Assembly: GCF_014066305.1 (NCBI RefSeq)
Contig: NW_023501041.1
Coordinates: 806,001-870,000, forward strand
From: Letharia columbiana
Taxonomy: Eukaryota > Ascomycota > Lecanoromycetes > Lecanorales > Parmeliaceae
DNA length: 64,000 nt
Direction of reading: 5' to 3'
Shown: in pieces, positions 55,028 through 64,000 of the stretch
Position numbering within the stretch: the first letter of the stretch is position 1
Layout of the letters: every line of letters begins with the position of its first letter
The notes under the pieces: model-generated
The model's database searches: none
The model's input: the letters and a program-made list of their open reading frames with translations, nothing else
What the model was told of the DNA's origin: nothing
Made by a program: the position numbers and the translations under genes

Positions 55028-55756
55028 TTCTGTTCTGAGTATGCGGGCTCATGCATGAACGCGAGGGAGACGGCACTTTTTATACTGGATGTAGTATGAG
55101 TGCACTGGGTCAGAGGACTTTGTACATGATCAATTGAGAAAGCGAGATGGTGTATTATGAGTAAAAAGGCTTTGATTGGCAGAAAATGTTGAAGATGTAC
55201 AGTGGTAAGAGGTTGGAAGAAGAGAAGGTCTCTGACACGGTCAGTTCTTTTTAGTTGGCGCCGCTCCACTCGCTTTCTCTGGCGCGTGCTCTCGCGTTCT
55301 CCCACCACTAGATCTTCAATCCGAGAACCCCACATATCCCGACGATCTACATACATCATTTCCAATACATTCATTGTGGAGATTGGTCAAACTGGTTAAA
55401 TAAAACAATTGATCACGCTCTTCTATCTGACTATCTGAGTGTTAGTGTTGCAAGATGCGCGCTGCGAAGCCTGATCTGGAGACTTGCTTGGGGGTATAAA
55501 ATGCTATGCTTAACCGCTCCTTCGTCTCCCAACGCCCGCTGATGAAAGATTATGCTTATTCGAACCGTAGAACAATTCTCGACTGCCATGGATGTTATGT
55601 GTGAACGTGAATTCCAGGTATATCAGGTCAGTTGAGGGTGAAAGGCTCACGGATGCCACAGGGATATCAATTGCCATATCTCCTTTTCGTAGCTTGTGAC
55701 AATGAGGATTCACTTTTCCTAGATGCGTTCCAGTCATGCTGCTCTCATGTGGTTTC
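55028..55756. other. Intergenic region
   Basis: Promoter side of the FHA gene and 3' flank of the coiled-coil gene. No gene or repeat was seen. Confidence 0.45.
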
Positions 55757-56921
55757 TCAATCCTCCTTGTCCTCAGTCGTGTTGGCATGGCTTCCCACAA
55801 TAGCCTCAGTGTTGTCCGCCTCAAGAGGAGGAGCTGTCAAATTCGAGGGGGTGGCCGGGCTATTGGCAACAGCTGAGGTGCTTTCACTGAGTTGGCGTTC
55901 TACGCGTCGTCAGTACCATGGTAGACAAGATTGACCTCTTACTTGACGTACCTAACTCCCTAATCCTCTGCTTCAACATCTGGTTCTCCCTCGTGAGCAT
56001 TTGCGTCTCCGCCTGGTAGAAAGCACCGTCGTCGAAGCTCGACTGGCTCCTGCCTGCAAAGCCCCAGTCCTCACCCGGTCCCTGCATACCAGCGGAGACA
56101 GGGCGCAGAGAAGGCGACGCAGTGCGGCTGGGTGTTCTAGAGCGGCGGGAAGACTGCCGAGAAAGATCCATAGAGCTACGGAAAGGTGAGCTCGGACGGG
56201 GATTGTTGAAGATGGACACGGAGGCCGACGGCAGGTTTGGTGGAATGGAGTAGTGGTAGGGATGATTTGCTGAACGCTCAGAGGGAGGAGTGGTGTCATC
56301 GAGTGCTGTGGAGCTACTGAGAGGTGTGTATGATGCTTGTTGCTGGATTGCTTGTAATTGCGCTTGCTGTTGGCGGATCATTTCCAGCAGACGGTTCTGA
56401 CGCGCGCAGACATGTCAGTAAAGCAAGAATATAGGTGCAGAAAATGATAGACCGAGAAGACTGCTTACCACTTGAGCCTCCTGTTCCGCCTCCAATTCTT
56501 GATGCAGCTCGCCCAAGCTCGGTGCCCTATCCCGCTGAACCCCCATGATTGGACTTCCCATCGCTTGCGGACTGGCTGAACGAAACGGAAGGTTCATACC
56601 CTGATATGACTGACCCCTCAAATCTCCAACCTGCAACTCTCCAGGTCCAGGTACTGTGGGGTCGTACGAGCCTAGAAAAGCATTCGAGCGTCTCCTCTCA
56701 CGCTCACTACGGCTGACTTGCGGTGATGCGCGCCCACGGTTCGAGCTAATGGATGAGCGGCGGGATTCTTCATTTTGAAAGCCTGCGTTGATAGTAGCTG
56801 CAGCGGCAAGAGAGGAGCTTGAGGCATGGCGGGAAGGCGAGTGGCGTGAAGGTGAGTGAGTGCCATTGCTGTAAGCGCGTGAGGGTGAAAAGGATTGGGT
56901 TATTGAATCGATGTCAGGCAT
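55757..56921 (-). CDS. Conserved coiled-coil protein of unknown function
   Basis: Minus-strand exons are 56469-56921, 55952-56396 and 55757-55899, giving 346 residues. Splicing joins EAQV to NRLLEMIRQQQAQL in phase 0 and RIREL to ERQLSES in phase 1, and both joins continue predicted coiled coils, which supports them. The N-terminus MPDIDSITQSFSPSR is followed by Ser/Arg-rich low-complexity sequence. A first heptad region runs LGELHQELEAEQEAQVNRLL, then a Ser/Pro-rich linker. A second runs AFYQAETQMLTRENQMLKQRI, and the tail is acidic. The architecture agrees with a conserved but uncharacterised Pezizomycotina protein as I recall it; no enzyme domain is present, and a scaffold role is only a guess. 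Confidence 0.7.
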
Positions 56922-57430
56922 CGTGAGGAGTAGTGGACCTAATACAAGCTGGGTGCTCCAACGACGGACCTACTTTTTCATACAATGAGACCCTGGGTCA
57001 TGGTGCAGAGGTGTGACTGAGAGGAACAAGGTGAGGTTTACAGAAGTTCCTATTGACAGCTCGGCACTAAATAATGTGGCCCGAAGTTGTCCCGGCTGGT
57101 TCAAACTTTTAGGGCTCTCGCCGTTGCATAATCACCTTTACAGATCTCTCGAAAGTTGCTTGCATCCTCAAAAGAGTTTCTGTGCATGGATTGATCTTTG
57201 ATAAATCTCATTGTGTGAATCTAATCCATGGGTATCATGTTCCTGCTAGCCTATAACCCCCTCGTTTGGTAATCCTTTTGTAGTCCCATCCTTTTGTGAA
57301 AAAAATCCCCAATAGCCCCCGCTAAAAACCGAAGTATTGGAACATAATGCACGAAGTCTTTTAACATGAGTCTGAGACCAGCACAGCATGGGTGGCGAAG
57401 TGACATGGGTGAATATACGGTTGCGTGAAA
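56922..57430. other. Intergenic region
   Basis: Promoter of the coiled-coil gene and 3' flank of the PH-domain gene. Nothing else was seen. Confidence 0.45.
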
Positions 57431-60400
57431 TCAAACAGCACCCAGATCGAGAAAAGTTCGCTGGGGCGCCCCGTACGCAGGGTTCCATGGACCGTCAAGC
57501 GATCCACGAGATTTCCGATCCGAAACCTTGATAGGAGGAATAAAAGGATGTGGGGCAGCTTCATCGAAGTAGTGGGTTGCCGGAGAAATCACCGAGATCC
57601 TGCTCCTAGGGCTCGGAACGGCAGACACTGGCGGCGGCTCTCGACCGGTTCGTGGCGAGCTCTTGCGAAAGCCAAGCTGTGGTCGCTGCTCAGAAGGCGG
57701 CGGCGGAGGGTCGCGGGTAGGCCGTAGGGGCGATGGCAAAGACTCTGTTGGTGGCGGTGTAATGTTTTCGAAGTCGAAGGTCGTCTTAAAGGCGGTTTGA
57801 GGCGGAGTGGCATAGCTAGCAGGAGATTGGCTGCGCACTTGCATGCTCACTGGACGACGTAGATCTTGAGCTCGGGTTTGATCGATCCTCGTCGATTCTT
57901 GTGTGGTGGGAATTTGGATAAAAGAGGATTGGTGCGGCGCTTCAGTCTGAGGTACAATAGGGACCGACAAATTCGCTTGAGGCATTACAGAATCATGTGG
58001 CGGCTCACGAGCTGTTGATTCATGGGACGGAGTCCTGGGAGGGGATGGAAGAATAGAAGCGCGTGATGAGGGGCTCACATCAGGCACAGCTGGCAGAGCC
58101 TTTGTTGGTGGCGGGTAAGAAAAGCCTCCTCGTGGAGGTTCCATCTCTGGCAAAGCTGTTGGTGGTGGCGATGGTGGTGATGGTGATGGAGTAACGAAAG
58201 TGTGCGGCGATGGTGTCGCTGAAGGAGACGCGAGCAAAGCCGTTGGTGGGGTCGGAGTTGTGGAGCTGGCTCTTGACTCTTCGGCACCTGGCAACGGGGG
58301 CAAGGGGGACAATGGTGGGTTGATAAAGGAAGATCGTGAGGAGAGGTCAGCTCCAGGAATTGCTGGCAGAGCCGTAGTTGGGGGTGGGTGCGGCGATGGT
58401 GAGTGACTCGCCAGCTGAAGCGGAGATACACCTCGAGAGTATTCCAACGAGGAGAATCGACGAGAGAATGGAGGATTTCCCTCTGACGAAGATGGAGGAC
58501 CACAAGAGCCTGCCGAACGAGGCGGAGTGCTCGTTGATGGGAAAAGACCATTCAAGGCCCTTGGGCTTGGTTTCTGGAGATGTTGGAGTTCTCCTATGAT
58601 AGAAGTACGCCTTCCATTACCTGCCCCTTCCTCGCTAATGATGACAGCTGGAGAAGGAGACGCATGGATAAGGGCTGCCGGTGGAGTTTGCGGCTTTGAA
58701 GTAGTGCAAGATAACGCAGGAGAGTTGCTTGAGGACGAGTAACGTTTGCTGAAAGTTGGAACACTGAAGTTGGGTGCTGCAGGGGATGGAGTCCGTTGCT
58801 GCTGTGGTGCGTATTTCGAGATTCGATGCGATGATGGAGGCGCTGGAGGGGATGTTGTGGACTCTCGACGTATTTTATTTGGAGACGTCAGCTGTTGCGC
58901 CGAGCTTTTGACCAGTCCATGATACATAGATGTTGTTTGTCGCCTTTCGTTGAAGTTCTGTGGCCACTGTGGTATGTCGGCCTGGAGATTCACTGGCGAA
59001 GGTCCAGGCGATGAATCTCTTGATGACGACGTTGTCTTTCCCACTGACGCATACGACTGTCGTGGGCTTTCTCTCAAATGATCGAGGTGGATTTGATTTA
59101 TAGACTCGGCTGTATTCGATGTGGCACGCGATTCAATGGACTGCTGGGTAGCCATGGATTGCCTTCTGACAAAAGAAGGATCTGTTGGGTCAACAACGGC
59201 TTGCTTTGAGGGCTCCGGTGAGAGAGTATTGTTGCCGAACGTAACATTCGGCACTAGGTCCGTGATCTGAGAAAATCGATTGGGATCCCTTTTGACCAGA
59301 TATCGCTGGCTTGGTCTCTGATGCAGCTGTTGAATTGATTCAACTTCAGCTGGTTTCCGAAACTCGTCTGGTCGATATTCTTTACCACCCATAGCTTGAA
59401 TTTCTTTCCTTACAGTTGCCATCCAAGCGCTCAATTCTTCCGGGCTTTCAAATACAAGTAGGAAGCTAGAAGTAGACCGCTTCATCTGGCTTCGTAAACC
59501 TAGATTTTTGAACATTGACCTCGAAGCTTCCGTGTCCAATGACCCATCGTCGTGGGCGACTTGAGATATTTGCAGGACATAAGGCTTGCCAGGAATGGCA
59601 TCGCTTGCAAAGGCGGCTGACTCCTTGGTCAACGACATAATCTTCTCAGGCAGTCTGTCAAATGGCCCTTGGCCAGCATACTGCAGGAAATAGCCGGAAG
59701 TAATTAAGACGAAGGTTTTCCTCGTCCAATCTCCCTTCGATAGCACATCTAATGCGGTAGGTCTTTTCAGCTTTTTTTCTTTTGAGCATTTCATTCCATT
59801 GACCTCTGGAGTGTACGACTCCACTCTTTGGTTCGAGCTGCCATTCCTTTCAGCATTGAGACGTAAGATTGTGTCTGCGGAAAGTGCGGGCGCTCGTAAC
59901 GTCGCGTGCCTAACTGCCTGGGGATATGCTTGGAATAGTGGAGGTGGATCCCAAGCGGCTGAGCTCCTGCTGGTAATATCCCTTCTGAAGGATGATCTGA
60001 GCGCTGATTTCGAGGTTCGGCTCCGCAGTGGAGCAGCAGGGGGGTCAATGTCTGGCCGGGCTTGAATTTCTGGAGAGCGAGGCTCGAAATCTTTTTTTTG
60101 TAATGCTGTCGTTTCAGCACTCTTTGATGTCCCCGCAGGCTCGTCACATTCCCATTGTACACCCAATTTCTCTTGCACTCCTTCAGTCGCCAATGGCTTT
60201 GATCTGCTGAAAAGACTGGATAGCCCGAACCTAGAAGTTCGCCGCTTCAAATTGGGTGACATTGAGTCCGGGACTATTGAACTATGTTTGTTGCGCTGAC
60301 TGCTTCGCTTTGGGTTGAAGACGGGGTCCGTGAGGACTGTGTGGTGAGACTGATGAGAGGGAGAGGGCTCGTTATTGAAAGGAGTCGCGGGAGGTGGTGG

Positions 60401-60451
60401 CCGCAAGCCATTGCGCGGAGGCTCTTGAGGGGTTTCTTTGGAAGACGTCAT
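57431..60451 (-). CDS. Large PH-domain protein with Pro/Ser-rich tail
   Basis: A single open frame gives 1,006 residues from the ATG at 60451. The frame is open further upstream, to 60550 and beyond, but without an ATG there. The PH-like domain lies at about residues 223-355: KRPTALDVLSKGDWTRKTFVLI, split as KGDWTRKTFVLITSGYFLQY, then KPYVLQISQVAHDD and, at its end, SSFLLVFESPEELSAWMATVRKEI with the conserved Trp of the last helix. Such domains usually bind phosphoinositides at the plasma membrane. The N-terminus is basic and Ser/Pro-rich. The C-terminal 600 residues are disordered, rich in Pro, Ser and short PPPTALPAIP-like repeats that could bind SH3 domains. Function is otherwise unknown; signalling or polarity is a guess. 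No introns are needed. Confidence 0.75.
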   Translation of the reverse strand: MTSSKETPQEPPRNGLRPPPPATPFNNEPSPSHQSHHTVLTDPVFNPKRSSQRNKHSSIVPDSMSPNLKRRTSRFGLSSLFSRSKPLATEGVQEKLGVQWECDEPAGTSKSAETTALQKKDFEPRSPEIQARPDIDPPAAPLRSRTSKSALRSSFRRDITSRSSAAWDPPPLFQAYPQAVRHATLRAPALSADTILRLNAERNGSSNQRVESYTPEVNGMKCSKEKKLKRPTALDVLSKGDWTRKTFVLITSGYFLQYAGQGPFDRLPEKIMSLTKESAAFASDAIPGKPYVLQISQVAHDDGSLDTEASRSMFKNLGLRSQMKRSTSSFLLVFESPEELSAWMATVRKEIQAMGGKEYRPDEFRKPAEVESIQQLHQRPSQRYLVKRDPNRFSQITDLVPNVTFGNNTLSPEPSKQAVVDPTDPSFVRRQSMATQQSIESRATSNTAESINQIHLDHLRESPRQSYASVGKTTSSSRDSSPGPSPVNLQADIPQWPQNFNERRQTTSMYHGLVKSSAQQLTSPNKIRRESTTSPPAPPSSHRISKYAPQQQRTPSPAAPNFSVPTFSKRYSSSSNSPALSCTTSKPQTPPAALIHASPSPAVIISEEGAGNGRRTSIIGELQHLQKPSPRALNGLFPSTSTPPRSAGSCGPPSSSEGNPPFSRRFSSLEYSRGVSPLQLASHSPSPHPPPTTALPAIPGADLSSRSSFINPPLSPLPPLPGAEESRASSTTPTPPTALLASPSATPSPHTFVTPSPSPPSPPPTALPEMEPPRGGFSYPPPTKALPAVPDVSPSSRASILPSPPRTPSHESTAREPPHDSVMPQANLSVPIVPQTEAPHQSSFIQIPTTQESTRIDQTRAQDLRRPVSMQVRSQSPASYATPPQTAFKTTFDFENITPPPTESLPSPLRPTRDPPPPPSEQRPQLGFRKSSPRTGREPPPVSAVPSPRSRISVISPATHYFDEAAPHPFIPPIKVSDRKSRGSLDGPWNPAYGAPQRTFLDLGAV

Positions 60452-63400
60452 ATTTGATGTTTGTGAGGAAAGGAGAGCATGCGAAGGGTTTGGTGCGGGC
60501 CACCAGGGCCTGAAGTCGGAATGAGAATTGGTTGACTTGGTCGAGGTCAACGGAGATACAGTTCGCGCATGACCTCCGACTGCATTGCATGAGACCAGCT
60601 TTCGCGTGAGATGACCTGTCAGAAAGCTGTGGATCGCTCTCCCGGACTGACTTGGGATACCTCGCCAATTATCTTTTTGCTGGAAGAGTGGAATGCGATG
60701 ATTGAGAGGCAGAATCTAATCTTGGAAGAGGAAATCGGATGTTCAATTGACGACACGGATTAGACGGTCGGATGGTAGTGGGATGGATGAGAATGATGAG
60801 TGGAGGATGCGGCATAGAAGCTGAAACAAACAATGCGGAGAAGGAGCGTGTTGGATAGAGTAGTGATGGACCAGGCCTCCGATGAATGGCAGGCAGGCGA
60901 TATCACCTCGTGGAAAGAAAGAAAGACAGAGAGTGTATGTGTGTATAAGAGGGTGTTCGTAGAGAAGGTGATAGGGCGAGAACACGAGGGAGTTGGAGAC
61001 ACGTCTGGGAGTCTTGGACGGGAGAGTTGGATTTCGACACGCGCTGCGTTGCAACCCTTTGCAAGCATCCCGCAAGGATAAGGGCCTTGGTAACTTTTTA
61101 ATATCTTTTTTTATAGCCCTTTGAATAATATTTAATACTATTTATATTCAATATTAATATATTTTCCGTTTCTTTTCTTACGAATTATTTTATTTTATAT
61201 TTTTTTGGGGGTTTATTTGTTTTGTTTGTGTGGTGCTAGTCTAGCCTTACATGCTTTGAGTGACAGGCTCAGCAGACAGCAACTGATGCTCGTTAAATAG
61301 TTGGCCGACGATCCGCATGTAGCCTGTGACAAAGGGGTGATTTTCAAAGCACTCCTTTGCAATTTTCCATGGTTTGGCGCACTCGAAGTTGGCTGGTATT
61401 TCCATTCAATTTCTACGGAGAAGTTATTAAAGTACAGTACATGTAAGTATGGTAGAGAAATTAGAAATTAGAGAAATCAGCAGCATCTAACGCATCTAAC
61501 AAACCCTGTCATCTTAACTAGTTAAGCGCACCGACCATCTCCGGAGCCGGAACTAGGGGTGACGCAGACCTAAGCACAGGCCATATATCCATTGACCTGC
61601 ATCCAATCTCGATGTCTTGCATCAACATACAGGACATGCTTCCGTCATGCCCATCTTTTTCAAACTTAAAAATGTTTAAAAAAAGTCGAGAAGTCGAATT
61701 TGCCCTACTTCCCTATAATCAATTATATTTACAACTACAATTACAGGCAACAGACAAGACACATCCATCTTGGCGAACTTCCATTCAAAACACGAAATTC
61801 TTCTACCCTGAGTATTCAAGGTCAACTTATCCAACATTGTTCATTTCGAATGGGCTTTCTGTATGCTTGCTAGTAATCAGTCAAAGGAATATCCAGTTGG
61901 GCAGCTTCCAGGCTTGGCCCAGCAAATCAGAAAGCGCTCCCATGCGCCATCACATGGTTCCGGTGCATTGCTCGTGCTTGGTGTAGCTTTTACAAGGCGT
62001 CACCCCAGGACTCTATTCTCTTATAGGTTAACCTTCAAGTACCGCGAACCTTCGGCAGTGAGCATGCAAGCCATGTGCATTATCCTGACAAGACAGCTCA
62101 TACCTCAACACTCGCCACCAAAGTTCGCAGCTGCACCGTCTACCACACCTGCGAAATGACGAATATTGGTGGCGCCTGCAAGGATTTCATGCTTCATGGA
62201 AGTTGGCCAACGAATTCACATATTGTCGGCGGACCGCTTTGTCGGTGCCAAGTGTCCTCGCAACCCAATGAATAACCTGTGTGCGAACGTCCATGTAGCC
62301 AACAAAGGAGCGATTGACAATGCCGTCACCAGCCTAGTGAGAAACTCCATGAGATTGCCGAAAGTGAAGGTAGCCTTTCTCGTGGGTTTCAACCCGACGC
62401 TGGCGGGCCCGCCGAAGATCACGCTGGCGCAGGGAGATCTTCATTTCCAGCAGCTGGAGCTTCGAGGGGCTTTTGATGTCGGGTCTACGAGCCTTTTCGG
62501 GTTCAGATGATAGCAATAGATGAAGTTGCGGGCGCGGCAACGCGGGCTTTACTGTGGGTCTCCCGGCGTCGTATCTATCCGGATTAGACACTTTGAGGAG
62601 ACACTTTGAGAAAGGTCAGCAGAAACGCGTGTGAAAACCCCTTTTTAATCACCACGTCTCATTTCTGCCTAAAGAAGCACGTGCTATACACATTGACTAT
62701 GCTCACGTTGATACTTCGGAACTCCGTACATTTGGGAGACTCTGCGCATTCGAGAAGAGTAATGGTATTCTGCCTCCACACAACGTTCGGAAACCTGCGA
62801 ATACCAGCAGTGATGAACAAGATGGTAGGATCCACAAGTAATCTCCGCTCCGTACACGATGTGAGGCCTTAGATGCCAATCAAGCGCAAAAGTATAAATC
62901 CAGCAGGATTGACAGTCTCGCGGGTGACAGAAATGCCTGCACACCACCAAGCGATCCTCCCAGTTTAATGTTCGGAATGATTCTATTAATACCCTCTCAC
63001 AAACTCATGGTCGCGGTGGAATGTACTACTTCTGCTTCTTCGTCTATATCACGATTCGAAGTATTCTTGACAGGACCTTTCGTTGGCAAAGCGTGATCGA
63101 TTTGTAGATTTTAGGTGTTCAGGCCGATCTGTCACCCGCGAGACTGTCTGTTGATTGATGGGCATCAGCCCGGCTATATACCACTACGTGTTCTATCTAC
63201 ACGTGACGAGCTCGCAGAACAGACAACTCGGTACGGATTGCCTCCGAGATTACCAATTTTCCGAAGAGGACCAAGATGGTCAGCTTTAGGGTTTCTATCC
63301 AATGACGGGAGACTGAAGCTCTCTGCGTGTTCGCGGTCTTACATTTCGTTTCTAGCGCAGAATATGACAGCTGACGTAGGTATGAGAATTATTGTCTCGA

Positions 63401-63551
63401 AACTAACCATATGTACGTCTTGTGCAGAAATTAGGTCAGCGGGAGATCCGGGAGAAATGTTGGGGCTCGATCGCTTCTCAGGCCATTCCATCATTGTCCA
63501 TCCATTTTGTTGAGTTACCACGGCCGATCTAATTTGTTGAATTACCATGGC
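60452..63551. other. Gene-poor region before the MFS gene
   Basis: No convincing gene in 3.1 kb. 61080-61230 is strongly AT-rich. A plus-strand frame at 62166-62510 (ending LRGAFDVGSTSLFGFR) and several shorter ones have no recognisable domain. An inverted-repeat element (62911-63148) and a short direct repeat near 63.5 kb are listed separately. Confidence 0.45.
62911..63148. repeat. Inverted repeat pair, 21-bp arms
   Basis: GACAGTCTCGCGGGTGACAG plus one more base (62911-62931) is matched by its exact reverse complement at 63128-63148. The 238-base unit has no coding potential of its own, and no clear target-site duplication was found. It may be a small non-autonomous TIR element. Confidence 0.65.
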
Positions 63552-63554
63552 CGA
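63506..63554 (+). repeat. 22-bp direct repeat just before the MFS reading frame
   Basis: TTTGTTGAGTTACCACGGCCGA (seen at 63506-63527) recurs at 63533-63554 with two transitions (G to A and C to T). The second copy creates the ATG at 63548. Confidence 0.75.
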
Positions 63555-64000
63555 CAAAGAGGAAACCAGTTGCCAATGGCAACTCGAACCCTGTTCAGCC
63601 TTCCCAGCCTGCCCCAAGCGCTGCTGCAGACGCGTCTCCATCACATCCTAACCTGGTAAGCATTATATCTTTGAAGCCAGGCGAGGGTCGTTGTTTTCTT
63701 CCCAAGTTGTTGAATCAGTTGATGATTTAAACACGACAGGTAACATGGGCTGGTCCCGAAGATCCGGAGAATCCTAAGAATTGGCCAACAAGTCGAAAAT
63801 GGACGACCCTCCTTCCAATGTCATTGTTCAATTTTCTAGCCTCAATGAGTTCGGCCACCATGGCCCCAGCATTGAACACTATTCAGCAAGATCTCCATTT
63901 CCAATCCACCCTCCTTGTCATCTTATCTCTGTCAGTCTTCCTTTTAGGCACTGCGGTGCCACCTCTGTTTACGGCTCCCCTCTCCGAAGGTTTTGGGAGA
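63552..64000 (+). CDS. MFS transporter, N-terminal part (3' partial)
   Basis: An exon ending at 63655 (GTAAGC donor) joins in phase 0 to one beginning at 63740, after ACACGACAG. The joined sequence reads ANGNSNPVQPSQPAPS, then VTWAGPEDPENPKNWP, then a first membrane segment (LLPMSLFNFLASMSSATMAP) and a second (LLVILSLSVFLLGTAVPPLF). The D-P-x-N-P-x-N-W motif before TM1 is the hallmark of fungal DHA1-type multidrug or polyamine-like antiporters of the major facilitator superfamily. The gene runs off the right edge. The start is unresolved: the coding frame has a stop at 63529-63531 and no ATG before the splice. The ATG at 63548 is in another frame, so a further upstream exon or a frameshift must exist. 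It is not a nitrate transporter by these motifs. Confidence 0.75.

Noticed and set aside
1..64000. CRISPR arrays, bacterial-type operons, rRNA or tRNA genes
   Set aside because: Nothing of this kind was seen on either strand; the window is nuclear fungal DNA. tRNA absence was judged by eye only and a tRNAscan run would be decisive.
63552..64000. Nitrate transporter (crnA/nrtA) completing the nitrate cluster
   Set aside because: The D-P-x-N-P-x-N-W motif before TM1 belongs to drug/H+ antiporter-type MFS proteins, and the gene is 13 kb from niiA.

Overview
The window comes from a filamentous ascomycete (Pezizomycotina). Genes are split by many short GT...AG introns of about 45-170 bases, with CTRAC/CTGAC branch sites and frequent GTACGC, GTACGT or GTGAGT donors. 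The proteins are typical of that group: class VI chitin synthase, Hsp88, OM14, divergently oriented nitrate and nitrite reductase genes, a DUF3405 protein and fungal F-box paralogs. The F-box family suggests Dothideomycetes, but this is an impression and not a test.

Layout. 0-4.4 kb holds housekeeping genes: the 3' end of a Bos1/membrin SNARE, mitochondrial OM14, MIA40 and thiamine pyrophosphokinase. 5.7-11.3 kb is a minus-strand F-box family patch with two intact genes, one frameshifted copy and two relics. 12.7-17.9 kb holds a peroxisomal 3-ketoacyl-CoA thiolase and a DUF3405 protein whose 3' end runs into repeat DNA. 17.8-23 kb is a Ty3/Gypsy chromovirus-type LTR retrotransposon with intact gag and pol but no visible 3' LTR. 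23-29 kb is gene-poor and repeat-rich, with one secreted HExxH metallopeptidase, an inverted pair of a dispersed repeat and a small TIR element. 29.3-39.4 kb holds a secreted Ser/Thr-rich protein, a class VI chitin synthase and Hsp88/Sse1. 40-50.7 kb is the nitrate-assimilation pair, niaD (minus) and niiA (plus), with a 1.9-kb pogo/Fot1-type transposon inserted between them. 51-52.9 kb has several long microsatellites. 53.4-60.5 kb has three minus-strand genes: an FHA-domain protein, a coiled-coil protein and a large PH-domain protein. The window ends in the first exons of an MFS transporter.

How the genes relate. The clearest functional unit is niaD/niiA, which reduces nitrate to nitrite to ammonium. 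Its shared upstream region is split by the pogo element, so the GATA-factor-type sites now lie on the niiA side. Most other neighbours look unrelated in function. Splice structures were reconstructed by hand from reading phase and splice signals. Where several junctions were possible, the entry says so.
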